Assembly: GCF_004354365.1 (NCBI RefSeq)
Contig: NZ_SJCY01000001.1
Coordinates: 1 to 64,000, forward strand
Length of the DNA stretch: 64,000 bases
Direction: 5' to 3'
Origin: Pedobacter changchengzhani
GTDB lineage: Bacteria; Bacteroidota; Bacteroidia; Sphingobacteriales; Sphingobacteriaceae
Of this stretch, positions 1-9,600 are shown in pieces. Both the position numbers and the translations under genes were made by a program. The stretch's first letter is position 1. Each line of letters begins with the position of its first letter. The notes beneath the pieces were generated by a model. The model did not search any database. It saw only the letters and a program-made list of their open reading frames with translations, and was not told the DNA's origin.

Positions 1-131
1 CATTCAATTCAAAAATAAAACTATTCAGAGCTAATTTAAGAGGCGTAACCGATCCCAAATTTTTCCTGTTTAGACTTGGAAAATTGTTTGCTTAGAGCCA
101 GCACTCCCCAGCTTTTACGGTTGACCCCATT

Positions 132-240
132 TTTCCCCGCAGATTTAAAGTGATAAATTCCGCAAATTAAGTGGATTTTTTAAATCGCTGAGCGAAAAAA
201 TCATTCGAAATCTGCGTTTCTTTTCTGCGCAATCTGGTTG
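132..240. repeat. Dispersed intergenic hairpin repeat, copy A
   Basis: Contains CGCAGATTT near 138 and, inverted, AAATCTGCGTTTCTT near 208-222, followed by TCTGCGCAATCTG. The same words occur in the same order at 7901-7973 in this window. No coding function is seen. I read it as a REP/MITE-like repeat; copy number elsewhere is unknown. Confidence 0.5.
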
Positions 241-331
241 CAAGTAATTTAAGACCGTTGCAACGCAAATTTCTTCAAAATGCGTGTGAATAATTCTATA
301 ATTATTATTTGATTGGACACCGCCATACATT

Positions 332-632
332 CATAAAATAACCAGCTAAACAAAAAAAAATATCGATATAAACTCAAATATTAAGATTTTTTGTAAGAGA
401 GTTACTTTTTTTTTTGAATAAAATTTAACAATAATAACGCTATAAGGTAGCGAGACAAATAACACTAAGAAAACAGTGAAACTTTCATAAAAGAACCAGC
501 TAAACAAAAAAAATGTCGATATAGACTGAAATATTAGGATTTTTTGTAAGAGAGTTACTTTTCTTTTTGAATAAAATTTAACAATAATAACGCTATAAGG
601 TAGCGAGACAAATAACACTAAGATAACAGTGA
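332..632. repeat. Tandem direct duplication, unit about 153 bp
   Basis: Two head-to-tail copies (about 332-479 and 486-632) share long identical stretches, for example the block with CGCTATAAGGTAGCGAGAC, at offsets of 153-154 bp. They differ by a few substitutions and by homopolymer length. The unit is close to a multiple of three, and a minus-strand frame reads through both copies. Confidence 0.8.
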
Positions 633-796
633 CAACTATAAAAAACTGTGAATCTAACTAACGCAAAAAAATACTCAAGCAATCCTTGATCTCTAAAGAA
701 ATCATTGCCATTTATCAAAATTGTTAGGATGTTTTTATTTGTGAGGGTATGCTGGAAAGCACATCCGAGTCTGAAATTTTTTAAGTAAGGTAACAT
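346..796 (-). pseudogene. Possible decayed small membrane protein gene with internal duplication
   Basis: On the minus strand a frame opening near 796 and another running 618-346 together resemble one very hydrophobic protein broken by a frameshift near 630. The downstream frame contains the segment LFVSLPYSVIIVKFYSK twice, about 51 residues apart, because of the tandem DNA duplication. No family is recognised. The region may simply be AT-rich non-coding DNA that happens to stay open, so confidence is low. Confidence 0.2.
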
Positions 797-849
797 AGGA
801 ATAACGGGATTATATTTATAAATTCGGCAAACTGAACCTTACTATTTTG

Positions 850-1395
850 ATGGACAATGGGGTGTACAATGAATCTACTTTAATTCAAGGACTCAGGGAC
901 GGGGATGAGCAATCGTATGCTGCAATTTATGAGAAATACGCTCCGGATTTAACAAACTATGCGGCCTCCAAACTTCCTTCGCTGGAAGAAGCGAGAGATA
1001 TCATCCAGGATATTTTTGTTTACTTATGGGAAGAAAGATCCGAGCTGAAAATCACACATTCTTTAAACGCTTTTTTATTTACTGTGGCCAAATACAGAAT
1101 TATCGATTTTTTCAGGCATAAGGTCATAATTGAAAAATATGCAGATAAATTAGGGTCCCTGCCGCAGGGAGTAGTAAATGATGTTGAAGATGCAATAACT
1201 ACAAAAGAACTAGATGCCACCCTTCAAAGTGCTGTAAATAAATTGACACCGAAGGTTAAAGAAGTTTATAAGTTAAGCCGCGAAGGCCAACTCTCTATTA
1301 AAGAAATTGCCAATCAGACGAATGTCTCCCCTCAAACTGTAAAAAACCAGCTAACAACTGCACTGAATTTTCTACGTTCCTGTACAGATAAATGA
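850..1395 (+). CDS. ECF-type RNA polymerase sigma-70 factor (FecI-like)
   Basis: A 181-residue sigma factor that should direct RNA polymerase to the SusC/SusD genes downstream. Region 2 spans roughly residues 15-90 (YEKYAPDL, EEARDIIQDIFVYLWEER, VAKYRIIDFFRH). Region 4 spans about 120-175 (LTPKVKEVYKLSREG followed by the helix-turn-helix IANQTNVSPQTVKNQL). Length is normal for ECF sigma factors. I chose ATG at 850; a TTG one codon earlier is also possible. No clear Shine-Dalgarno is present, as is usual in Bacteroidota. It is followed by a FecR-like anti-sigma factor and an STN-bearing SusC, the standard trans-envelope signalling order in which ligand uptake releases the sigma factor. Confidence 0.93.
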   Translation: MDNGVYNESTLIQGLRDGDEQSYAAIYEKYAPDLTNYAASKLPSLEEARDIIQDIFVYLWEERSELKITHSLNAFLFTVAKYRIIDFFRHKVIIEKYADKLGSLPQGVVNDVEDAITTKELDATLQSAVNKLTPKVKEVYKLSREGQLSIKEIANQTNVSPQTVKNQLTTALNFLRSCTDK

Positions 1396-1504
1396 AAAAT
1401 GTATTTGTGGCTGTAATAAAGAGCTGACTATTTTAGTTTTTTTTTCAATTTCAATAGTACTATTTGCTTTCTAAAACGACTTGTATAATATCAAGGCTAT
1501 TTTC

Positions 1505-2680
1505 ATGAATGTAAATGAAATCAAAAATTTATTGGACAAGTACCTCTCTGGTAATTGTAATGAAGAAGAACTCAGGCGCGTAGAAGAGTGGCTGGACAGA
1601 GAAAATCAGAGTGAAAATGAATGGACTAGGCTTAGTCCAGTAAAAAAAGAAGAATGGCTTAGCTCTTTATTTAAAAGTATAAAAACCAAAACTAAACATA
1701 CTACGGTGGTGACAATAGAGCTGGCCAAAGTTCTACCAATATATAAAAAGGTCTGGTTTAAGTGTGCTTCTATTGCTGCAGTATTACTAATAGGACTTAT
1801 CATAGGCTATAATCAGTTTACACAAAAACCTACTCTAATTGTTTTAGGGGTTGAGAAAGTAAACAATCCATCCCTTAGTGATAACAAAGCCATGCTCACC
1901 TTATCGGATGGATCAAGCATCATTTTAGATAGTGCATCAGATGGAAAATTAGCTAGTCAGGGTAATTCCAGCATAACAAAATCGAAGGGTAAACTAACTT
2001 ATTCCGCCGTTGGAAAAAATGGTGGCGTTGTGTTCAATACCATCAGCACCTTACGTGGCGGGCAATACCATTTAGTCTTGCCAGATGGTACTAAAGTTTG
2101 GCTGAATGCCGCTTCCTCTCTGCACTTCCCCACTAGGTTTTCCGGTAAAGAAAGAAACGTAAGGCTTACCGGTGAAGCTTATTTTGAAGTAGCCAAAAAT
2201 GGGGCAATGCCTTTCAAAGTAGATGTTGCCGGTAAAGGAGAAGTGAAAGTTTTGGGTACGCATTTTAATGTGAATGCCTATGCAGATGAACCCACTATCA
2301 ATACTACTTTACTTGAAGGAAGTGTGCAGTTTTCAATCCCCTCTTCTCGCCGAGGAGGGCTGGGAGTGAGGATTACTCCAGGGGAGCAAGTGCAGTTGAC
2401 AAAAGAACGAAAGCTTTCTGTAAATAAAAGGGTAGATGTGGAAACGGTGATGGCTTGGAAGAATGATAAATTTATATTTAACAGTACAGACCTTGAAACA
2501 ATTATGCGGCAGTTGGAAAGATGGTATGATGTAACTGTCTACTACAAAAATGGCATACCAAAAGATGAATTTGTGGGCATAATATCACGGAATGTAAAAA
2601 TATCTGAGATTTTAAAAATGCTGGAAACCACTGGGTCAGTAAAATTTGAAATAAAAGGAAAAACAATTATAGTACAATAA
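1505..2680 (+). CDS. FecR family anti-sigma factor
   Basis: An inner-membrane regulator that holds the upstream sigma factor and receives a signal from the STN domain of the downstream SusC. The N-terminal cytoplasmic part (about 1-75) is followed by a single membrane helix (near AAVLLIGLIIGY, about residues 85-105), the FecR domain in the middle (LRGGQYHLVLPDGTKVWLNA; GEAYFEVAK; VLGTHFNVNAY) and a C-terminal DUF4974-type segment (YDVTVYYKNG to the end). A TTG at 1481 keeps the frame open further upstream, but ATG at 1505 gives the family-typical start MNVNEIKNLLDKYLSG. It lies between the sigma and susC genes on the same strand. Confidence 0.92.
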   Translation: MNVNEIKNLLDKYLSGNCNEEELRRVEEWLDRENQSENEWTRLSPVKKEEWLSSLFKSIKTKTKHTTVVTIELAKVLPIYKKVWFKCASIAAVLLIGLIIGYNQFTQKPTLIVLGVEKVNNPSLSDNKAMLTLSDGSSIILDSASDGKLASQGNSSITKSKGKLTYSAVGKNGGVVFNTISTLRGGQYHLVLPDGTKVWLNAASSLHFPTRFSGKERNVRLTGEAYFEVAKNGAMPFKVDVAGKGEVKVLGTHFNVNAYADEPTINTTLLEGSVQFSIPSSRRGGLGVRITPGEQVQLTKERKLSVNKRVDVETVMAWKNDKFIFNSTDLETIMRQLERWYDVTVYYKNGIPKDEFVGIISRNVKISEILKMLETTGSVKFEIKGKTIIVQ

Positions 2681-2796
2681 AAAAAGCAAACTAACATACC
2701 GGCATTGCCACGAACATTACAGGCGGTTTGTGGCTCAGTAAAATAATTAAAAATCTTCATGTATCATTTATTCTTAAACCAAAACACTAAAAATGT

Positions 2797-5700
2797 ATGA
2801 ACTTACTAATCCTTAATAAGCGAAGTATTTTTGCCCTACCAAAAAGCAAAACTATTTTGAAACTGCGTACTCCTCAACTAGAGAAAGTGATGAAATTGAC
2901 TTTAATTTTACTAATTGCTTTTTTTCTGCCTGTATCAGCTGCTAGTTCGGCACAAAACGTAACTATCTTGGTGAAGAATGCACCAGTAGAAAAAGTATTC
3001 CGGGAAATAGAAAAACAGACGGGTATGGGGTTTTTATATAGTAAGAGAATTTTGTTAGAAGCTGGCAAAGTGAGTATTGATGTAAAAAACGTGCCCATCA
3101 CTGTTGTGTTAAAACAATGTTTTGTAGGTCAACTATTGGATTATGCCATTCAGGAAAATACTATCATAATCACTAAAAAACCTGGGGTTATTTTAAAAGT
3201 GCAGATACCAGATCCTGCAATCCATACAGCCCTGCTCATAAACGTACATGGCAAAGCTGTAAATGAAAACAACGAGCCCATGGAAGGAATTACTATAACA
3301 GTCAAAGGTACACGTAGGGGCACGAGCACGGGCAAAAACGGAGAATTTAGGTTGACAGGTATAGATGGGGATGCTACTTTAGTTTTTACCGGAATAGGTG
3401 TAGAGCAATTGGAAATAAAAGTAAATGGTCGAAGCGAAATACCTGATGTAAGGCTGAAAATCAAAGTAAATTATATGGCAGAAGCTGTAGTGGTAGGGTA
3501 CGGTTCTACAAAGAGGAAAGACTTGACAGGTTCGGTAGTTAGTGTTAATGTAAATGAAATAAAAGACGTACCCTATGCGAGTATAGATCAGGCATTATCC
3601 GGAAAAGCCGCCGGGGTACAGGTTGTACAGGGAGATGGCTCGCCAGGTGGCGTGGCTAGTATTCGTATAAGAGGGGGTACATCTATACTCGGAGGAAACG
3701 ATCCGTTGTATATAATTGATGGAGTGCAGGTAACACCACTAGACCGATATATAACAACCCCCGGCGAAGTAGTGGATCCAATTGCGCAGTCTGCAGGTAA
3801 TTCGTCAGCAAACGGCGCACTATCAGGCTCATTTGCCCGTGGCTTGAATAGCTTGGCTGGTCTTAATATAAATGATATTGCAACTATCGATATCTTGAAA
3901 GATGCATCTGGTACAGCGATTTATGGATCCAAGGCTGCGAATGGCGTGGTGATAATTACAACCAAAAAAGGAAGCTTTAATGAGAAACCAATTTTTGAGT
4001 TTAATAATTATACAGGTGTCTCGAAACCAATTAAAGCAAAACTTCTCAATGCAGATCAATATAGAAGTGTACTTAAAGAAGCCGCTCAAAATTTGGTGGA
4101 TGCTCAAACTGCTGCTGGTGATGATGTAAGTACGATACCTAACAAAATACTAACGGATCCTAATTTTCTAGGAAACGCAAATACAGATTGGCTAGGCCTT
4201 GTTTTGCGTAATGGCATTTCTCAAAACACTGATATTTCTATAAGAGGTGGCAGTAAATCTTCACGATACTATACGTCCTTATCCTATACGAACCAAACAG
4301 GTGTGGTACTCGGAACTGATTTTAAGCGCATTTCAGGGAAAATAAATTTTGATAATGACATTACAGATAAAATTAAGTTTATTACCAATATCAATTATGG
4401 GTTTACCCGTAATAATATTACAAATGGTGCATATTCTCAGGCGCTATATGCGCCGCCGACGAAACAACCTTACAATGATGATGGTACCTTAGCAAGATTA
4501 AATGGAAGCGCCGTTGGAAGTTTAAATGCTTCTGGTTTTCAAAATCCTTTGGCACTATTAAACGGTATTAACGAAGGGAAGAATGGTTCATTTCTTGGTT
4601 CTTTAGCCCTTGAATATAACATCGCCAAAGGCCTTAAATTTAGAAGTCAGGCTTCGATTAATTATAATTCCTATCATCAGCGAAATTTTACACCTTCAAA
4701 TAGTTTAGTTAAAGTAGCGAGCGGAGCTGGAGGAAGTTCCCAGGGTGGCATTGGATCTCAGGGTCAAACTGAATCTACATCCTCTTTGTATGAGAACACA
4801 TTGAATTATATTCATCAATTTAATAGTAACCACCGTTTAGATGCAGTGATTGGTACATCTTGGCAGCTAGATAAAAGTAACACTTTCCAAGCATCTGGGC
4901 AGGGTTATCCGGATGATATAATACTAAATAACATTGGTTCTGCAGTTTTAGCGCTTCCCAATATTTCTGGATCGACTCAAAACTCTCTCTTGAGTTTTTA
5001 TGCGAGGGTAAATTACGCTTACCAAGACAAATACCTTTTAACTGTCACCGGCCGTTCTGATGCATCTTCTAAATTTCCTTCGAATAATCAGGTTGGGTAT
5101 TTCCCATCAGCAGGTATAGGTTGGAGAATTTCGCAAGAAAATTTTTTAAAAAATGTTTCATGGGTGGATGATATCAAGTTAAGAGCAAGTATGGGCTATA
5201 CAGGAACACAAAATATTGGTGATAATTCATTCCGTACCTTATATACCACTGGCTCCTATAATGGCAGCAACGCAACAATACCCACCCAATTAGGAAACAG
5301 TACTATTAAATGGGAATCTACCTTGCAAAAAGATGCCGGAATCGATTTCTCTTTTTTCAAATCTAGGCTTGTAGGAGGTATTGGTATATACGAAAAAAAA
5401 TCGTCTGGTCTGCTATATACAGTACCTTTAGCCCCGAGTTCATCTTATTCTACACTTATAGCTAACCTTGCTGACATAAGAAACAGAGGGTTGGAAATCC
5501 AACTAAATATAGACATCATAAGAGGCAAAACTTTTTCATGGAATACTAGCATCAATACATCTTTTAACAGGAGTCTGGTTACCAATCTAAATTCAATTTT
5601 TGCCGACCCTAACCATGGAAATGTTGTTACTGCCGATGGTGTTAACTATATTTCTGCTAATTCAGTGTTGATTTCTGGCTCTCCGGTAGGACAGTTTGTT

Positions 5701-6360
5701 GGCTTAAATTTTCTTGGGATCATACAATCAAAGGCCCAGTTAGATAGTTATTTATCTACACAACCATATTATACTTACTTCACTCCTTACATAAATATTG
5801 GTGATCCTATGTACAGTTTGATGGGAGATTTTCCAGATAATGGTCAATTTATAGGCACCGCCTCTCCAAAATATTATGGGGGTATCACAAATAATATAAG
5901 TTATAAAAATTTCTCATTATCAGCATTACTCAACTATTCTGTTGGTGGCCATATTTTATACCTTGCTGAAATCAGCAATCATTCCGTAAATGATCTTACG
6001 AATAAAAGTACCGCTATTTTAAATCATTGGACGCCTACAAATACAACGTCTGATCGACCACGTTTGATTTATGGTTATAATGCAAGCGGTACTGCCAATA
6101 ATAATATTTATAGCTCCTCTTATCTAAAACTTAAATCTATTACACTTAATTATCGGTTTCCAAAAGAATTAATAAAAAGAGCGAACATTGAAAATTTATC
6201 TATATATTTTTCTGCAACAAACCTCTTTACTATTACTAGGTATCCGGGGCAAGATCCGGAAGTAAGTAACGATCCTTACAGCCTTGTAGACGGTTATACT
6301 GATTCTAATAATTACCCCACTATTAAGCAGTATGTTTTGGGATTGAGGTTATCTTTTTAA
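2797..6360 (+). CDS. SusC/RagA-family TonB-linked outer membrane protein with STN domain
   Basis: An outer-membrane importer of 1187 residues, expected to form the barrel of a SusCD transporter driven by TonB. After the signal peptide (near LILLIAFFLPVSAASSAQ) comes an STN domain (about 50-115; VEKVFREIEKQTG), a carboxypeptidase-regulatory-like beta domain (about 150-225), the plug with the SusC signature (VVVGYGSTKRKDLTGSV, YIIDGVQV, DILKDASGTAIYGSKAANGVV) and a long beta barrel ending in aromatic LRLSF. The STN domain explains the adjacent sigma/FecR pair: substrate binding is signalled to FecR. The ligand cannot be told from sequence. ATG at 2797 is used; an internal Met at residue 32 would also precede the signal peptide. 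Confidence 0.95.
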   Translation: MNLLILNKRSIFALPKSKTILKLRTPQLEKVMKLTLILLIAFFLPVSAASSAQNVTILVKNAPVEKVFREIEKQTGMGFLYSKRILLEAGKVSIDVKNVPITVVLKQCFVGQLLDYAIQENTIIITKKPGVILKVQIPDPAIHTALLINVHGKAVNENNEPMEGITITVKGTRRGTSTGKNGEFRLTGIDGDATLVFTGIGVEQLEIKVNGRSEIPDVRLKIKVNYMAEAVVVGYGSTKRKDLTGSVVSVNVNEIKDVPYASIDQALSGKAAGVQVVQGDGSPGGVASIRIRGGTSILGGNDPLYIIDGVQVTPLDRYITTPGEVVDPIAQSAGNSSANGALSGSFARGLNSLAGLNINDIATIDILKDASGTAIYGSKAANGVVIITTKKGSFNEKPIFEFNNYTGVSKPIKAKLLNADQYRSVLKEAAQNLVDAQTAAGDDVSTIPNKILTDPNFLGNANTDWLGLVLRNGISQNTDISIRGGSKSSRYYTSLSYTNQTGVVLGTDFKRISGKINFDNDITDKIKFITNINYGFTRNNITNGAYSQALYAPPTKQPYNDDGTLARLNGSAVGSLNASGFQNPLALLNGINEGKNGSFLGSLALEYNIAKGLKFRSQASINYNSYHQRNFTPSNSLVKVASGAGGSSQGGIGSQGQTESTSSLYENTLNYIHQFNSNHRLDAVIGTSWQLDKSNTFQASGQGYPDDIILNNIGSAVLALPNISGSTQNSLLSFYARVNYAYQDKYLLTVTGRSDASSKFPSNNQVGYFPSAGIGWRISQENFLKNVSWVDDIKLRASMGYTGTQNIGDNSFRTLYTTGSYNGSNATIPTQLGNSTIKWESTLQKDAGIDFSFFKSRLVGGIGIYEKKSSGLLYTVPLAPSSSYSTLIANLADIRNRGLEIQLNIDIIRGKTFSWNTSINTSFNRSLVTNLNSIFADPNHGNVVTADGVNYISANSVLISGSPVGQFVGLNFLGIIQSKAQLDSYLSTQPYYTYFTPYINIGDPMYSLMGDFPDNGQFIGTASPKYYGGITNNISYKNFSLSALLNYSVGGHILYLAEISNHSVNDLTNKSTAILNHWTPTNTTSDRPRLIYGYNASGTANNNIYSSSYLKLKSITLNYRFPKELIKRANIENLSIYFSATNLFTITRYPGQDPEVSNDPYSLVDGYTDSNNYPTIKQYVLGLRLSF

Positions 6361-6385
6361 AAAAAGTCAATTAAAAATTTATAAA

Positions 6386-7792
6386 ATGAAAAAATATTTA
6401 AGTTTATTAATCATTACTTTAATTGCAGCGTTGCAATTTGGGTGTAAGAAGCAATTGGATGCCTTACCTAAAGATTCATTGGTGGAAGGGAATGTAATTA
6501 CAAATGAACAAACGGCTAGGACAGCGCTAAACGGCGTCTATTATCGTTTTGCAAATGCATCTCGTACCAATACAGATTGGTTAAAAAATGAAATTTATGC
6601 AGGATTTCTAACCGGTTTTATGGACAATGGATATAATTCCCTTGATGAAACTGAAAATAAATTGGCAAAAAGTTATTTGATCGGTCAGGAATGGAATACA
6701 GATTACGCGATCATCAATAGCGCCAATGGTATTATTGAAGGAGTAAGTAAGGCAAATCCTTCTTCTTTTTCCGCCAATGCTCAAGCCAACATTAAAGCAG
6801 AAGCTAAATTTATGCGGGCATGGGCTACTTATAAATTACTATCATGGTATGGCCAATGGTGGGATATAAACAGTAGCTACGGCGCGCTACTTCGTGACAA
6901 ATTTGTAACTTCAACTAATGTCCTCCAAGCGAGGGCGAGTGTAAAAAGTAGTTACGATTTTATTTTAAATGATATTAATTATGCTATCGATAGCGCAGTT
7001 GTGAGCAGTAGCAATGTGTATGTAAATAAATATACAGCCATGGCGCTAAAAATGAGGGTTTTACTTAATCGTGGCGAAGCCGGGGATTATCCACAAGTAA
7101 TTAGTTTAGCTGATAATATTATAGCTAACAGCCCTTATCTTTTAGAACCTAATCTTAAAGATATATTTTATACAAAGGGCTTAAGTAGTAAAGAAGTAAT
7201 GTTAGGCGTAAAACCACAGGCCGGTCAGGATAAATATTATTATAATATGGGTGGATATTTTGTAGATCCCAGTTATGTAGCCACCTCAGCCCTTAAAAGC
7301 TTGCTAAACAACGATCCACGTCAATCTTGGATTATAGGCCCGGATGGTGATGGCGGTAAGGGATTTTATTTTATAAAATATGTAACGAGTGATTTAATCA
7401 CAACACAAACTTCAGAAGTTAGTTATGCATTTCGTTTAACAGAAGTTTACTTAATGAAAGCTGAAGCCATAGCACGATCAGGCGGCGATTTGAACGCAGC
7501 AAAGAATATTCTAAAAAACATTATGAGCCATGCGGGAGTTACTAATTTCACTACTGTAGATGCTGCAATATCACCGTTGGATGTGCAAAAGCAAATTTAT
7601 TACGAATGGATAAGAAACTTTGTTGGCGAAGATGATATGAATTATTGGGCATTGCTGCGTTTCCCATTGGCTACCGTAACACAATTGAGGCCAACCATTA
7701 CTACCACTGAGCAATATATTTTGCCTATTCCGCATAGTGAATTTTTGAACAATCCATCTATTGGAAAACAAAACCCGGGCTATCCTGAATAA
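6386..7792 (+). CDS. SusD/RagB-family nutrient-binding lipoprotein
   Basis: A surface lipoprotein of 468 residues, partner lid of the SusC just upstream (25 bp gap). A lipoprotein signal ends at the Cys in LQFGCKKQLD. SusD features are the early motif TARTALNGVYYRF, the TPR-like helical middle (AEAKFMRAWATYKLLSWYGQ, AMALKMRVLLNRGEA), and the C-terminal RLTEVYLMKAEAIARSGG and IYYEWIRNFVGEDDMNYWALLRF segments. No polysaccharide-degrading enzyme follows, so the ligand (glycan, peptide or other oligomer) stays open. Confidence 0.93.
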   Translation: MKKYLSLLIITLIAALQFGCKKQLDALPKDSLVEGNVITNEQTARTALNGVYYRFANASRTNTDWLKNEIYAGFLTGFMDNGYNSLDETENKLAKSYLIGQEWNTDYAIINSANGIIEGVSKANPSSFSANAQANIKAEAKFMRAWATYKLLSWYGQWWDINSSYGALLRDKFVTSTNVLQARASVKSSYDFILNDINYAIDSAVVSSSNVYVNKYTAMALKMRVLLNRGEAGDYPQVISLADNIIANSPYLLEPNLKDIFYTKGLSSKEVMLGVKPQAGQDKYYYNMGGYFVDPSYVATSALKSLLNNDPRQSWIIGPDGDGGKGFYFIKYVTSDLITTQTSEVSYAFRLTEVYLMKAEAIARSGGDLNAAKNILKNIMSHAGVTNFTTVDAAISPLDVQKQIYYEWIRNFVGEDDMNYWALLRFPLATVTQLRPTITTTEQYILPIPHSEFLNNPSIGKQNPGYPE

Positions 7793-7900
7793 GAAATATG
7801 TTTACTCAATGGAGGGCACTAAAGCAATAATAGTCTTAGAGAACTACCATCCACAGGGTTTTAATTTCGACTTCGTTCTTTTTTAAATACCGTATATTAA

Positions 7901-7973
7901 CGCAGAATTTGAAATTGTTAGGCAAAAAAATTATTTCAAATCTGCGTTTCTTCTTTGCGTAATCTGCGGGGAA
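7901..7973. repeat. Dispersed intergenic hairpin repeat, copy B
   Basis: CGCAGAATTTGAAAT (7901-7915) is inverted as ATTTCAAATCTGCG (7933-7946), giving an imperfect hairpin, followed by TTTCTTCTTTGCGTAATCTGCGG. The right half closely matches 205-240. It lies in the gap between the convergent susD and ffh genes. Confidence 0.55.
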
Positions 7974-8014
7974 ATTGTATCAACAGCGCAGCTTAAAATA
8001 CATCGCAAAAGAAG

Positions 8015-8047
8015 CAAAAAAAAGTCCCAACCGTAAAGTTGAGACTT
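8015..8047 (-). terminator. Rho-independent terminator of ffh
   Basis: Read on the minus strand, AAGTCTCAAC, a 6-nt loop and GTTGGGACTT form a 10-bp stem with one G-U pair, followed by a run of T residues. It lies 23 bp after the ffh stop codon. Confidence 0.8.
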
Positions 8048-8069
8048 ATATATAAATTAGCGTCGTGAA

Positions 8070-9410
8070 TTATTTTCTGCCCATTGGCATTTTAGGCATA
8101 TTCTTCATCATGGCTGCGGCTGCAGCGGGATTAGAGAACTGTTTCATCACTTTACGCATATCATCAAACTGCTTAATCAGCTTATTTACCTCTTCAATTT
8201 TGCTTCCCGATCCATTTGCAATACGCAACCTTCTACTTTGTTGTATGCTATCTGGATTTGCTTTTTCAAAAGGTGTCATGCTTTGGATTATTGCTTCAAT
8301 TGCTTTAAATGCATCATCTTGAACATCTACATCTTTCATCATTTTGCCCACGCCAGGTATCATGCCCATCAAATCTTTCATGTTACCCATTTTTTTGATC
8401 TGTTGAATCTGATTGTAGAAATCGTTGAAATCAAATTTATTTTTGCGGATTTTCTTCTGTAATTCTGCGGCTTCTTTTTCATCGAACTGCATTTGCGCAC
8501 GTTCTACAAGCGAAACCACATCACCCATACCCAAAATACGCGATGCCATACGATCTGGATAGAAAACATCCAACGCATCCATCTTTTCGCCAGTACCGAT
8601 AAATTTAATAGGCTTATCAACTACCGATTTTATGGAAAGTGCAGCTCCACCTCGCGTATCTCCATCTAACTTAGTTAAAACAACGCCGGTAAAATCTAAG
8701 CGATCGTTAAATATTTTGGCGGTATTTACAGCATCCTGCCCCGTCATCGAATCCACAACAAATAAAATTTCGTGTGGTTGCGTTTTGGCTTTTACTTCAG
8801 ATATTTCATTCATTAACGATTCATCGATGGCCAAACGACCAGCGGTATCGATAATAATTACATTATTGCCATTTTGTTTACCATGTGCTATACCTTCTAA
8901 AGCAATGGCAACAGGATCTTTAGATTCGCGATTTGAATAAACCGAAACCCCAACAGATGTGGCCAAAACCTCCAACTGATCTACTGCTGCGGGGCGGTAC
9001 ATATCGCCAGCAACCAATAATGGGTTTTTGCCTTTTCCTTTTAAATGATTGGCTAATTTACCAGCAAAAGTAGTTTTACCAGCACCGTTTAAACCTGCTA
9101 TTAAAATAATGGTTGGGTTGGCTTTTAAATTTAACTCTGCAGCTTCACCACCCATTAAAATGGCCAGCTCATCGTTCATTATTTTAGTAAGCAATTGGCC
9201 CGGAGAAACTGCTGTTAATACATTTTGACCTAAAGCTTTTTGTCTTACCTCATCAGTAAACGCTTTGGCAGTTTTGTAGTTAACATCGGCATCCAATAAA
9301 GCTTTACGAATTTCTTTCATGGTTTCGGCCACGTTTATTTCCGTAATGTTTCCTTGTCCTTTTAAAACCTTAAATGCCCGGTCTAGCTTGTCCTGTAAAT
9401 TATCAAACAT
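8070..9410 (-). CDS. ffh: Signal recognition particle protein Ffh
   Basis: A GTPase that binds the SRP RNA and signal peptides and delivers ribosomes to FtsY at the membrane. N domain about 1-90; G domain about 95-295 with the P-loop GLNGAGKTT, DTAGRLAIDESLM, TKLDGDTRGGAALS and GTGEKMDALDVFYPDRMASRILGMGD; methionine-rich M domain about 325-446 (MKDLMGMIPGVGKM, IANGSGSKIEEVNKLIKQF, then MMKNMPKMPMGRK). The 446-residue length is normal. The start ATG is the family-typical MFDNLQDKLDRAF. It is monocistronic, with its own terminator at 8015-8047. Confidence 0.98.
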   Translation of the reverse strand: MFDNLQDKLDRAFKVLKGQGNITEINVAETMKEIRKALLDADVNYKTAKAFTDEVRQKALGQNVLTAVSPGQLLTKIMNDELAILMGGEAAELNLKANPTIILIAGLNGAGKTTFAGKLANHLKGKGKNPLLVAGDMYRPAAVDQLEVLATSVGVSVYSNRESKDPVAIALEGIAHGKQNGNNVIIIDTAGRLAIDESLMNEISEVKAKTQPHEILFVVDSMTGQDAVNTAKIFNDRLDFTGVVLTKLDGDTRGGAALSIKSVVDKPIKFIGTGEKMDALDVFYPDRMASRILGMGDVVSLVERAQMQFDEKEAAELQKKIRKNKFDFNDFYNQIQQIKKMGNMKDLMGMIPGVGKMMKDVDVQDDAFKAIEAIIQSMTPFEKANPDSIQQSRRLRIANGSGSKIEEVNKLIKQFDDMRKVMKQFSNPAAAAAMMKNMPKMPMGRK

Positions 9411-9600
9411 GTTTATTTATACTGATAAAAGCCTTGCTCTACGCAAAAGCCTTGTGTTATTACTAAAAATACAAATATATTAAAAATAGACTGTAATTTT
9501 TCTGAACTGAAACTCAAAAAAATTGCGTCGAAAGTATCATCAGTTGAGGGGGCAGAAATATGGATTTGTTACACCGCTATTTTATTGCCGTTAGCTTAAC

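Noticed and set aside
145-330. Minus-strand 61-aa ORF
   Set aside because: It coincides with the dispersed TCTGCG repeat and has no protein-like pattern.
8065-8322. Plus-strand ORF opposite the ffh C-terminus
   Set aside because: Shadow of the strongly conserved ffh reading frame.
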